Below, piece after piece: positions 1-7,068 of a stretch of DNA of 41,538 nt. A program made the position numbers and the translations under genes. The notes below the pieces were generated by a model. It worked only from the letters and a program-made list of their open reading frames with translations. It searched no databases and was not told the DNA's origin. Source of the stretch: an uncultured Clostridia bacterium (GTDB lineage Bacteria; Bacillota; Clostridia; Christensenellales; Aristaeellaceae). The first letter of the stretch is position 1. Each line of letters begins with the position of its first letter. The stretch lies in the NCBI GenBank assembly GCA_934663625.1, contig CAKUKP010000013.1, positions 1-41,538 on the forward strand. The letters are read 5' to 3'.

Positions 1-2
1 GC

Positions 3-2366
3 GTGACGAATATCAGCGAAGGTGCGTTCAGTGATTGCGGCAACCTGACGAACGTTACAATCCCCGACAGCGTAACCCATATCGGGGATAGTGCGTTCAA
101 CTATTGCAACAGCCTGAAAAGCATTGTAATCCCCGACAGCGTGACCAGCATTGACAGGTGTGCGTTCCGCAACTGCGGTGGTTTGACGAACATCATAATC
201 CCTGATGGAGTAACCTGCATCAGTGACTATGTGTTTTCCTATTGCAGCAACCTGACGAGCATTACAATCCCAGATAGCGTAACCAGCATCGGTCGTGATG
301 CGTTCTATGACTGCAAACTGACGAGCGTCGAAATTCCCTACGGTGTGACCAGTATTGGAAATAATGCATTCGGTTATTGCAGCAGTTTGACAAGCATTAC
401 GATTCCGGCGAGTGTGACCAGCATCGGCAGTGGCGCTATTCCGAGAATTGCGTTGCTCTACTGCTATGCAGATTCCTATGCGGACAAATGGGCAAAAGAA
501 ACCGGTAAGATTGGCAATATATGCTATCTAAGCGATATTGCGATCACGCTTCCGGAAAATATTTCCATTGTGCGCGGCGAAGAGAAACCGCTGGAGTATA
601 CGATTGTTCCGGACGGCGCTTGTGATGTTTTCTGGACGAGCGATGATCCCACCATCGCCGCCGTTTCTGAAAACGGCGTGGTCATCGGCGTTTCTACAGG
701 CGTGACGACCATTACGGCAACCGTTAAAAGCGGCAAGAGCGCACGCTGTACCGTGACCGTGGCAGCTCCGGCGATCATTGCATCCGGCGATTGCGGCGCA
801 GCGGGCGATAACATTCAATGGGCGCTCGATCTTGGAGGGCTTTTGTCCATTACCGGCAGGGGTGCGATGGAGGATTATTTGGAACGGTATCATGATAAAG
901 CGATATCTTCAACCGCCCCTTGGAATGACCACCGAAGTGAAATCAAATCGGTGATCATTTCTGAAGGCGTGACCAACATCGGCAATAGTGCGTTCTGCGG
1001 CAGCAGCAATCTGACGAGTATTGTAATCCCAGACAGCGTGACCAGCATCGGTCATGATGCATTCACCGAATGCATCAGCCTGACGAGCATTACGATCCCC
1101 AACGGCGTGGCCAGCATCGGCAGTGACGCCATTCCGAATGCAACGCTGATCTATTGCCATGCGGATTCCTATGCGGATACCTGGGCCGCAGAGAATAGCA
1201 GGATCGGTAAGGTACGCCGAAAGATCATCGCATCCGGCGATTGCGGCGCGGGAGGCGATAACCTTGTCTGGACATTGGACTGGGACGGCTTGCTTTCTAT
1301 CTCCGGAACGGGGAAAATGGCGGATTATGACGGCGATGAATTCAATAGTGCGCCGTGGCGAAATTACAGTGCAGACATCAAATCCGCCGTCATTGCAGAA
1401 GGCGCAGCCTCCGTAGGCTCGCTTGCATTTTATACATGTGAAAATATTACCGATATAAAATTGCCGGATGGGATAACTACCATTGGCAGGGCTGCCTTCA
1501 GTGATTGTACCCGCCTTGAAAACATCGTCATTCCCGACAGCGTAACCGTGATACACAGCGGCGCATTCCAAGATTGCGCCAGCCTTGAAAGCATTGTGAT
1601 TCCCAATAGTGTTAAAGATCTGGATACCTGGTGGCTGTTTGGCGGCTGCAGCAAGCTTACCAACGTGACGCTGCCCGAGGGCATTACCTATATCGGCGGC
1701 GGAACATTTGAAGCCTGCACTGGTCTTAGGCATATTGAAATTCCCGCAGGCGTAGAACGCATCATCGATTATGCATTCGTCGACTGCACAAATCTTGAAA
1801 GCGTCGTATTTAATGAGGGGATCACGGAAATTCTTAACGGCGTGTTTCAGAATTGCACCGGTTTGGTCAGCATCCGGATTCCCGATGGCGTAACCAACAT
1901 TGGATATCACGCATTCTACAATTGCACCGGTCTTGAAACGATCGTGATTCCGGCCAGCGTTACCATCATCGGCGAAGACGCTATACCCGATACCGCGCTG
2001 ATCTACTGCCATGCAGATTCCTATGCGGATACGTGGGCGATGGAGAATGGCAGGGGCGAGAACGTGCGCCATATCGGCGATTCTGCGACCGTCGCGCAAC
2101 TGCCGGCGGGGCTTACCGAAATCCGCGATGAAGCGTATTTAAATACCGCCGTGGAGATCGTGCGCCTGCCGGAAAGCTGTATAAAAATCGGTGCGCGTGC
2201 GTTTGCAAATTGCACGCAGCTTCGGCACATAGAAATTCCCGCGATGAACATCGAAATTGCGGACGACGCATTTGCCAATTCGCCCAACGTGGTAATCCAT
2301 GCGCCCGCGGGCAGCGCGGCGCAGACCTACGCCAGGGCGCACGGCATAACATTCCTCGCGGACTAA
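3..2366 (+). CDS. BspA-type leucine-rich-repeat surface protein, 5' end outside the window
   Basis: The frame is open to the left edge, so the true start and any signal peptide are missing; 787 residues are visible. Most of it is BspA/LRR_5 repeats of about 23 residues with the pattern IPDSVTSIGxxAFxxCxxLTSI. Around residues 182-255 there is a BIG2-type Ig-like domain (SDDPTIAAVSENGVV core). The protein is modular: LRR blocks end in a recurring cap of the form IYCHADSYADTWA (three times), and two linkers begin IIASGDCGA and lead into a SITGxGxMxDY segment with APW. The C-terminus is a divergent LRR and no sortase motif or membrane anchor is visible. Family members are cell-surface or secreted adhesion proteins; that role is inferred here. 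A strong terminator follows. The LRR call is very safe, the ligand is unknown. Confidence 0.93.
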   Translation: MTNISEGAFSDCGNLTNVTIPDSVTHIGDSAFNYCNSLKSIVIPDSVTSIDRCAFRNCGGLTNIIIPDGVTCISDYVFSYCSNLTSITIPDSVTSIGRDAFYDCKLTSVEIPYGVTSIGNNAFGYCSSLTSITIPASVTSIGSGAIPRIALLYCYADSYADKWAKETGKIGNICYLSDIAITLPENISIVRGEEKPLEYTIVPDGACDVFWTSDDPTIAAVSENGVVIGVSTGVTTITATVKSGKSARCTVTVAAPAIIASGDCGAAGDNIQWALDLGGLLSITGRGAMEDYLERYHDKAISSTAPWNDHRSEIKSVIISEGVTNIGNSAFCGSSNLTSIVIPDSVTSIGHDAFTECISLTSITIPNGVASIGSDAIPNATLIYCHADSYADTWAAENSRIGKVRRKIIASGDCGAGGDNLVWTLDWDGLLSISGTGKMADYDGDEFNSAPWRNYSADIKSAVIAEGAASVGSLAFYTCENITDIKLPDGITTIGRAAFSDCTRLENIVIPDSVTVIHSGAFQDCASLESIVIPNSVKDLDTWWLFGGCSKLTNVTLPEGITYIGGGTFEACTGLRHIEIPAGVERIIDYAFVDCTNLESVVFNEGITEILNGVFQNCTGLVSIRIPDGVTNIGYHAFYNCTGLETIVIPASVTIIGEDAIPDTALIYCHADSYADTWAMENGRGENVRHIGDSATVAQLPAGLTEIRDEAYLNTAVEIVRLPESCIKIGARAFANCTQLRHIEIPAMNIEIADDAFANSPNVVIHAPAGSAAQTYARAHGITFLAD

Positions 2367-2383
2367 CATCTATCTATATACAT

Positions 2384-2427
2384 CGGGCTGTGGAAGAAGC
2401 ATTCGTTCTTGCACAGCCCGCTTTTTC
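2384..2427 (+). terminator. Rho-independent terminator of the LRR gene
   Basis: A 9-bp perfect stem (CGGGCTGTG at 2384-2392 with CACAGCCCG at 2412-2420) continues after a G-G mismatch into AAGAA/TTCTT. It is followed by CTTTTTC. Confidence 0.85.
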
Positions 2428-2456
2428 ATCTTTAACCCTTCGCAATTCATTTGCGC

Positions 2457-2485
2457 TTGACAGGCGCGGCCAAAAGGTGTATGCT
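2457..2485 (+). promoter_or_regulatory. Sigma-A promoter of the DUF156 repressor gene
   Basis: TTGACA at 2457-2462, a 17-bp spacer and TATGCT at 2480-2485. The expected start site is near 2492, at the edge of the operator-like palindrome. Confidence 0.8.
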
Positions 2486-2491
2486 ATGCCC

Positions 2492-2508
2492 ATACTCCCC
2501 CCCAGTAT
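2492..2508 (+). promoter_or_regulatory. CsoR/RcnR-type operator between promoter and start codon
   Basis: ATACT, seven C residues, then AGTAT: a 5-bp inverted repeat around a homopolymeric C tract. This is the TACT-(G/C)n-AGTA layout known for DUF156 repressors such as RcnR. It sits at the predicted transcription start, directly upstream of the AAAGGAGG ribosome site of the repressor gene. Autoregulation is therefore likely (inference). Confidence 0.72.
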
Positions 2509-2528
2509 ATAAAGGAGGCGAAAGCGCC

Positions 2529-2825
2529 ATGGAAAACACGGGTTCGGGCAAGAAAGTACATCGCAGCGAGGAACAGAAAAAATCGCTGGGCGTTCGTCTG
2601 CGGCGAATCGAAGGGCAGGTGCGCGGGCTGGAACAGATGCTGGAAAACGATGCGTACTGCAACGATCTGCTGCAGCAATCCGCCGCCATACGCGCCGCCA
2701 TCGATGGATTCAATCAGGAGCTTTTGAGCAACCACATCCACGGCTGCGTCACGCGCGGCATTCTGGAGGGCGATCAGGCGATCGTGGACGAGCTGGTAAA
2801 GACCATACGCAAGCTGATGAAGTGA
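2529..2825 (+). CDS. CsoR/RcnR-family (DUF156) metal-sensing transcriptional repressor
   Basis: The product is 98 residues and all-helical. ATG 2529 is chosen because AAAGGAGG lies 10 nt upstream; the longer reading from 2451 would run through promoter and operator. The core has the family signature RLRRIEGQVRGL. The ligand positions Cys44, His69 and Cys73 match the C-H-C set of Cu(I)-sensing CsoR, rather than the H-C-H-H set of Ni/Co-sensing RcnR or the C-x-C persulfide set of CstR. The N-terminal tail carries an extra His11. DUF156 proteins are tetramers that leave DNA on binding their ligand. No copper ATPase or chaperone gene is adjacent; the only downstream neighbour is a DUF6273 gene 9 nt away. 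Copper is the best guess for the ligand, but it is inferred from residues alone. Confidence 0.9.
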   Translation: MENTGSGKKVHRSEEQKKSLGVRLRRIEGQVRGLEQMLENDAYCNDLLQQSAAIRAAIDGFNQELLSNHIHGCVTRGILEGDQAIVDELVKTIRKLMK

Positions 2826-2834
2826 GGAATGAAC

Positions 2835-3485
2835 ATGAACAGCGTATATGAACAGGCGATGGAATGCTACAAAAATCATCAATGGCAGCAGGCGGAAGCG
2901 CTTTTTATGCAGGCGGAGGGCGAAAAGAACGTCGCATCTTATTTGAAAAAGTGCCGGCAATTTCAGAAATTTTCCGTCGGGCAGATCGTTTCCTACGGTC
3001 AATTCGAGGGTAGGGACATTCGGTGGCGCGTAATGGATGAACGCGGCAACATGCGCCTGCTGCTGTGCGATGGGCTATTGACCGAACGCCCCTATCAGGA
3101 TCTGTACGTGGATACATGGTGGGAAAACAGCGCCCTGCGGAAATGGCTGAACGGCGTTTTTGTGAAGGAGTGCTTCGCGCCGGAGGAGGGGCGAAACATT
3201 CTGAACGTGCGCGTGGAAACCCCCGCCAGCGAGGAATATTATACCAACGGCGGCAATCGAACCATGGATCGGGTTTTCGTGCTCAGCAAGGCGGAGGTGC
3301 TGCAATACCTGCCGGAGGTAGAGGATCGCAATCTGGGGCACTGGTGGTGGATGCGCACGCCCGGTTCCAGCCTGCTGACCACCGCGATCGTCTATACCGA
3401 TGGCACGTTTTACAACGGCGGCGTAAACGTAAGTTCGCATAACGGCGGCGTTCGACCGGCGATGTGGGTGCTGCTGAAGGGATAA
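2835..3485 (+). CDS. DUF6273-domain protein of unknown function
   Basis: ATG 2835 is preferred over ATG 2829 because GAGGA lies 6 nt before it. The product has 216 residues. The first 45 form an amphipathic helical hairpin (YEQAMECYKNHQWQQAEALF) resembling a single TPR-like repeat. From about residue 48 there is a DUF6273 domain, recognisable by IRWRVMDERG, SALRKWLN, DRVFVLSKAEV, WWWMRTPG and the C-terminal GGVRPAMWV. There is no signal peptide or membrane segment, so it is probably cytoplasmic, whereas many DUF6273 proteins are secreted or lie beside LRR proteins. It starts 9 nt after the metal-sensing repressor and is probably co-transcribed with it. Molecular function is unknown. It converges with the next gene, leaving only 7 nt between stop codons. 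Confidence 0.82.
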   Translation: MNSVYEQAMECYKNHQWQQAEALFMQAEGEKNVASYLKKCRQFQKFSVGQIVSYGQFEGRDIRWRVMDERGNMRLLLCDGLLTERPYQDLYVDTWWENSALRKWLNGVFVKECFAPEEGRNILNVRVETPASEEYYTNGGNRTMDRVFVLSKAEVLQYLPEVEDRNLGHWWWMRTPGSSLLTTAIVYTDGTFYNGGVNVSSHNGGVRPAMWVLLKG

Positions 3486-3492
3486 GCGGGAT

Positions 3493-4104
3493 TCACAATT
3501 CCTTTTGCAGTTCTGCGTAAAACTGTCCGAGATTCACGCCGTCCACCAGCCCATGGTGCGCCAGCAGCGTGACCGGCAGCATTTGCCGTCCATCTGCATT
3601 GCGTTCATATTTGCCCCACGAAATGCGGGGGTTGGAATCATCGCCGGTGGGCTGCACCAGCGCGGTATAGTGAATCCAAGGAAAGCAGGTAATGAACAGC
3701 ATCGAATCCGGATCGCCGTCCTCGTTGATTTCGGCGCGCTGCACGGCGGCGGCGCGCGCCTGCGCGGCATACTGAAAATAAGCGTCGCCGTCCAGATCGT
3801 GGCGCAGCGTGCAATAGCAGTATGCGCCGCTGTCCAGCAGTTCGATGTGCGAAGTCGGGCAAATATCGTACTCCCATACCTCGCCATCGATGATCCGCCT
3901 GCGCAGCTCCGGCACGCGATTTGCGGCGCGGGCGGCGGCATGGATCATGGCGGCATAGAAGGATCGCCCTTCGCGCCTGCACGCGGCAACAAGCTCGGCC
4001 GCATCCACATTGACGGTCACGCCCACGAACGGGTTCGCCATGCGCAGGAAATATTCAAAATGCGCGCGGCGGGGGCTATTGCGCATATCGATTTTATGCT
4101 TCAT
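3493..4104 (-). CDS. Chloramphenicol acetyltransferase-family protein (CatA-like)
   Basis: The product has 203 residues; CAT proteins are usually 205-220. ATG 4104 is chosen over ATG 4131 because GGAGGAA sits 5 nt upstream. The active-site signature HHGLVDG is at residues 183-189, where the histidine is the general base. Other family marks are the N-terminal RRAHFEYF, the FPWIHYTAL strand and the conserved Ser/Tyr-rich core. CAT-fold enzymes transfer acetyl from acetyl-CoA to chloramphenicol, but many chromosomal Clostridia copies of this length have no proven drug substrate. Resistance is therefore possible, not shown. The gene has its own promoter diverging from the thrS T-box, and there is no mobile-element signature nearby. 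Confidence 0.88.
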   Translation of the reverse strand: MKHKIDMRNSPRRAHFEYFLRMANPFVGVTVNVDAAELVAACRREGRSFYAAMIHAAARAANRVPELRRRIIDGEVWEYDICPTSHIELLDSGAYCYCTLRHDLDGDAYFQYAAQARAAAVQRAEINEDGDPDSMLFITCFPWIHYTALVQPTGDDSNPRISWGKYERNADGRQMLPVTLLAHHGLVDGVNLGQFYAELQKEL

Positions 4105-4133
4105 AAGGCTTCCTCCGGATTCAATCTGCATTC

Positions 4134-4162
4134 ATTGTAACCGGCGCGCGGGCATATGTCAA
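4134..4162 (-). promoter_or_regulatory. Promoter of the CAT-like gene
   Basis: On the minus strand: TTGACA (4162-4157), a 17-bp spacer, TACAAT (4139-4134). It lies 30 bp upstream of the chosen ATG and 28 bp from the divergent thrS promoter. Confidence 0.75.
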
Positions 4163-4190
4163 CGGCGTTGTTAAATCCCGCGCCGAAGCA

Positions 4191-4219
4191 TTGACGAAAG
4201 CGCGCAAGCGTGCTAAAAT
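4191..4219 (+). promoter_or_regulatory. thrS: Promoter of the T-box/thrS transcript
   Basis: TTGACG at 4191-4196, a 17-bp spacer, TAAAAT at 4214-4219, with TGC before the -10 giving an extended -10. Transcription should start near 4226. Confidence 0.75.
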
Positions 4220-4225
4220 AACGCT

Positions 4226-4444
4226 AAAGGCATTGAAGGAATCCCGTTTTGCGCATCGTTGTTCGCAGAGAGGCGCGCGCAGGCTGAAAGCGCGCTGTAC
4301 AGCGGCGAAACGGCACCGATCCAGAGCCGCAGCGCAGCCACAAGCGCCGCCGTTTCGCCCGCGTTACAGGGTTCTTGAGTGAAAAATCAAGGTGGAACCG
4401 TGCTGATCATTGGCACCCTTGGAAACAATCCGGGGGTGTTTTTT
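4226..4444 (+). promoter_or_regulatory. T-box riboswitch controlling thrS
   Basis: The leader carries stem I landmarks (CAGAGAGG, then GGCTGAAAG at 4272-4280), a candidate threonine specifier ACC followed by a purine at 4315-4317, and the T-box core AAGGTGGAACCGTG at 4389-4402. The terminator stem pairs CACCCTTGG (4414-4422) with CCGGGGGTG (4430-4438), followed by six T residues. T-box RNAs read through when their cognate tRNA is uncharged, so thrS should rise on threonine starvation. The specifier is assigned from position and from the downstream gene, without a full fold. Confidence 0.88.
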
Positions 4445-4485
4445 ATACCCCTGACCGCATCCGATCTGAAAAGGAGAAACGCACA

Positions 4486-6252
4486 ATGAAGATTATCTAC
4501 AACAACGGCGTAGTCGCGGAATGCCCCGAAGAGGAAAAGCTGCACGTAATCCGTCATACCGCGGCGCACATCATGGCGCAGGCGATTTCCCGCCTGTATC
4601 CCGGCGCGGATTTCGGCTTCGGCCCCGCCACGGAAAACGGCTTCTTCTACGATGTCGATCTGGGCGATCGCAAGATTGCCGATGAAGATCTTGCCGCCAT
4701 CGAAGCCGAAATGAAGAAGATCGTGAAGGAAAATCTGCCGATCAAGCCCTTCATCCTGCCCCGCGAGGAGGCCGTGAAGCTGATGGAGGAGCGCGGCGAA
4801 AAATACAAGGTGGAGCATATCAAGGAATTGCCCGAAGACGCGGTCATTTCCTTCTATCAGCAGGGCGATTATATCGATCTGTGCGTGGGTCCGCATCTGT
4901 GCTATACCAAGGCGCTGAAGGCGTTCAAGCTCACGCAGTCCTCCGGCGCATACTGGAAGGGCGATAAGAACAACCGCATGCTCACCCGCATCAACGGCAT
5001 CGCCTTCGCCACGCAGGATGAACTGGACGCGCATCTGAAGCTGATGGAAGAGGCCGCGCGCCGCGATCATCGCAAGATCGGCAAGGAAATGAAGCTGTTC
5101 ATGCTGCGCGAAGAAGGCCCCGGATTCCCGTTCTTCCTGCCCAACGGCATGATTCTGAAAAATACGCTGATCGATTACTGGCGCGAGCTGCATCATGACA
5201 ACGGCTATGTGGAGGTTTCCACGCCCCTGATCATGAACCGCCAGCTGTGGGAAACCAGCGGCCACTGGGATCATTACAAGGATAACATGTATTCCACGCA
5301 GATCGATGATGAAATCTATTGCATCAAGCCGATGAACTGCCCCGGCGGCGTGCTGGTATACGCCAGCGAACCGCATTCCTACCGCGAACTGCCGCTGCGC
5401 GTGGGCGAGCTGGGCATTGTGCACCGCCACGAACTGAAGGGCGCGCTGCACGGCCTGTTCCGCGTGCGCTGCTTCACGCAGGATGATGCGCACATCTTCA
5501 TGCGCCGCGATCAGATCACCGATGAAATCACCCGCGTGGTACACCTGATCAATGAAGTCTACACCAAGTTCGGCTTCAGCTACTTCGTAGAACTGTCCAC
5601 CCGCCCCGAAGATTCCATGGGCTCCGATGAAGATTGGGAAGCCGCTACCAACGGCCTGCGCGGCGCGCTCGAAAAGCTGGGCATGGATTACATCGTGAAC
5701 GAGGGCGATGGTGCGTTCTACGGCCCGAAGATCGATTTCCATCTGCGCGACAGCATCGGCCGTACCTGGCAGTGCGGCACCATCCAGCTGGATTTCCAGA
5801 TGCCGCTGAACTTCCATCTGGAATATACCGCCGAAAACGGCCAGAAGGAACGCCCGATCATGATCCATCGCGTATGCTATGGCTCCATCGAACGCTTTAT
5901 CGGTATCCTGACCGAGCATTACGCCGGCAAGTTCCCCACCTGGCTCTCCCCCGTGCAGGTGCGCGTGATGTCCGTTTCCGAAAAGAGCGAAGATTATGCC
6001 CGACAGGTATATGATCGCCTGAACGCCGCGCATATCCGCGTTGATCTCGATACCCGCAGCGATAAGATCGGCTACAAGATCCGCGAAGCGCAGCAGGTGG
6101 ATCGCGTGCGCTATATGGCGGTTATCGGCGCGCAGGAGGTTGAACAGGGCACCGTTTCCGTCCGCGATCGCGATACCGGCGCAACCGAAACCATGACCAT
6201 CGAAGCGCTGCTCGCCAAGCTGAACGAAGAAATCTCCACCCGCTTGTCTTAA
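4486..6252 (+). CDS. thrS: Threonine-tRNA ligase lacking the N-terminal TGS domain
   Basis: Charges tRNA-Thr with threonine in the cytoplasm. ATG 4486 follows AAAAGGAG; the longer reading would begin inside the T-box. The product has 588 residues against about 640 for full-length ThrRS. The missing part is the TGS domain: the protein goes almost directly into the editing domain, with HTAAH at residues 24-28 and Cys133 in DLCVGPHL. The class II catalytic core follows with zinc ligands Cys285 (MNCPGG), His336 (QDDAHIF) and His461 (MIHRVCYGSIERF, which includes motif 3). The C-terminal anticodon-binding domain begins near residue 485. Shortened ThrRS without TGS is known in other Clostridia. Transcription is governed by the T-box just upstream. 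Confidence 0.97.
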   Translation: MKIIYNNGVVAECPEEEKLHVIRHTAAHIMAQAISRLYPGADFGFGPATENGFFYDVDLGDRKIADEDLAAIEAEMKKIVKENLPIKPFILPREEAVKLMEERGEKYKVEHIKELPEDAVISFYQQGDYIDLCVGPHLCYTKALKAFKLTQSSGAYWKGDKNNRMLTRINGIAFATQDELDAHLKLMEEAARRDHRKIGKEMKLFMLREEGPGFPFFLPNGMILKNTLIDYWRELHHDNGYVEVSTPLIMNRQLWETSGHWDHYKDNMYSTQIDDEIYCIKPMNCPGGVLVYASEPHSYRELPLRVGELGIVHRHELKGALHGLFRVRCFTQDDAHIFMRRDQITDEITRVVHLINEVYTKFGFSYFVELSTRPEDSMGSDEDWEAATNGLRGALEKLGMDYIVNEGDGAFYGPKIDFHLRDSIGRTWQCGTIQLDFQMPLNFHLEYTAENGQKERPIMIHRVCYGSIERFIGILTEHYAGKFPTWLSPVQVRVMSVSEKSEDYARQVYDRLNAAHIRVDLDTRSDKIGYKIREAQQVDRVRYMAVIGAQEVEQGTVSVRDRDTGATETMTIEALLAKLNEEISTRLS

Positions 6253-6295
6253 GCGCAGTGCGCTTAACCCCGGCAACTGCCGTGTTATAAATGAC

Positions 6296-6402
6296 GAACT
6301 CTTGCCTCCATAAATTCAAGAGGCAAGAGTTCTTTGTTTCTATTCTGTTCGGACTTATTTCTAGTTCACGTTTTGAAATCCACTGATTCAAGATTTCAAA
6401 AC
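6296..6402 (+). repeat. Two-hairpin repeat unit A, also thrS terminator
   Basis: Hairpin 1 has a perfect 13-bp stem (6296-6308 with 6320-6332) and the 11-nt loop CATAAATTCAA, followed by TTTGTTTC; it should terminate thrS. A 37-nt linker leads to hairpin 2, an 11-bp stem GTTTTGAAATC/GATTTCAAAAC (6370-6380 with 6392-6402) with loop CACTGATTCAA. The two loops are related although the stems are not. Confidence 0.85.
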
Positions 6403-6449
6403 TCATGTGGGCTGAGCCCACTTGCAGCAACTGCCGTATTGGGAATGAC

Positions 6450-6556
6450 GAAACTGTGCCCCCATAAGTTTAAGGGGCACAGCTTCTTTGTTTCTATTCT
6501 GTTCGGGCTTATCTCTAGTTCACGTTTTGAAATCCATTGATTCAAGATTTCAAAAC
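6450..6556 (+). repeat. Two-hairpin repeat unit A', direct copy of unit A with a different first stem
   Basis: Linker and second hairpin are nearly identical to unit A. Hairpin 1 (6450-6462 with 6474-6486, one A-C mismatch) has loop CATAAGTTTAA but a new stem core, CTGTGCCCC/GGGGCACAG. Hairpin 2 is at 6524-6534 with 6546-6556, loop CATTGATTCAA. Confidence 0.85.
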
Positions 6557-6590
6557 TTACGTAGGTTTATAGTAGCAGGTTTATTCGTAA

Positions 6591-6750
6591 CCTTGCCTTC
6601 CTCTGATGAGGAAGGTGGCAGCGGCATTAGCCGCTGATGGAAGGAGAGATAACGTACCTATCGAATTACGCTGGTTTGCCGGTTCTGCGAAATGGGTTCT
6701 CTCCCTCAGTCATCGCTGCGCGATGCCAGCTCCCCCATCAGGTGGAGCCA
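6591..6750. repeat. MITE-like composite repeat, copy 1
   Basis: A unit of about 160 bp whose ends are imperfect inverted repeats (CCTTGCCTTCCTCTGATGAG on the left; TTGGCTCCACCTGATGGGGG when the right end is read on minus). Each half has the same plan: an outer hairpin, a small inner hairpin with its own sequence (AGCGG/CCGCT; CATCG/CGATG), then GGAAGGAGAG or GAGGGAGAG. No transposase is encoded. Confidence 0.7.
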
Positions 6751-6766
6751 AAAGAACGGTCGTTCC

Positions 6767-6929
6767 CCTTGCCTTCCTCTGACGAGGAAGGTGGCAGCGC
6801 GACTTGTCGCGATGACGGAAGGAGAGATAACGTGTCTATCGAATTACGCTGGTTTGCCGGTTCTGCGAAATGGGTTCTCTCCCTCAGTCTGTGCTAACGC
6901 ACAGCCAGCTCCCCCATCAGGTGGAGCCA
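6767..6929. repeat. MITE-like composite repeat, copy 2 (tandem)
   Basis: Same layout as the copy at 6591-6750 and highly similar outside the inner hairpins. Those are replaced by GCGCGACTTGTCGCG on the left and CTGTGCTAACGCACAG on the right, so the small stems changed while pairing was kept. Confidence 0.7.
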
Positions 6930-6961
6930 AGGAACGAGTTGATTTCGAATCTGTAAGGTAA

Positions 6962-7068
6962 GCTTTGATGCCTTGAATTTATGGGCATCAAAGCGTGGTT
7001 TAGTAGTTCGCAGCAACAGGACAGAAACACAGAATCCACGACCCTTAAATCTATGGGGTCGTGGATTC
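6962..7068 (-). repeat. Two-hairpin repeat unit B, also terminator of the ABC importer operon
   Basis: Read on minus, hairpin 1 has a perfect 13-bp stem (7068-7056 with 7044-7032) and loop CATAGATTTAA, followed by CTGTGTTTCTG. After a linker comparable to that of units A and A' comes hairpin 2: an 11-bp stem (6994-6984 with 6972-6962) and loop CATAAATTCAA. It lies just downstream of the last gene of the minus-strand ABC operon. Confidence 0.82.

Noticed and set aside
909..2099. 396-codon minus-strand frame opposite the LRR gene
   Set aside because: It reflects the repeat structure of the LRR gene read backwards (recurring GNxDAxKAGAI). There is no ribosome site.
2835..3485. Diversity-generating retroelement target protein
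   Set aside because: The C-terminal WWWMRTPG/GGVRPAMWV fold could suggest a C-type-lectin-like variable domain, but there is no reverse transcriptase, template repeat or adenine-rich variable region.
3493..4104. Acquired chloramphenicol resistance cassette
   Set aside because: The catalytic motif is present, but composition matches neighbours and there is no mobile element. Chromosomal CAT-like genes of unknown substrate are common.
4387..6276. 629-codon minus-strand open frame opposite thrS
   Set aside because: It is a shadow of a certain gene on the other strand. The composition is Gln/His/Ala-rich with no domain or ribosome site, as expected where codon third positions are G/C-biased.
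6591..6929. CRISPR array or leader
   Set aside because: Only two long units of about 160 bp in tandem, with no short repeat/spacer periodicity and no cas genes.
6637..6961. Two overlapping plus-strand frames of 86-89 codons in the repeat tract
   Set aside because: They repeat because the DNA is tandemly duplicated. They have no ribosome sites, and the frames cross hairpin arms.
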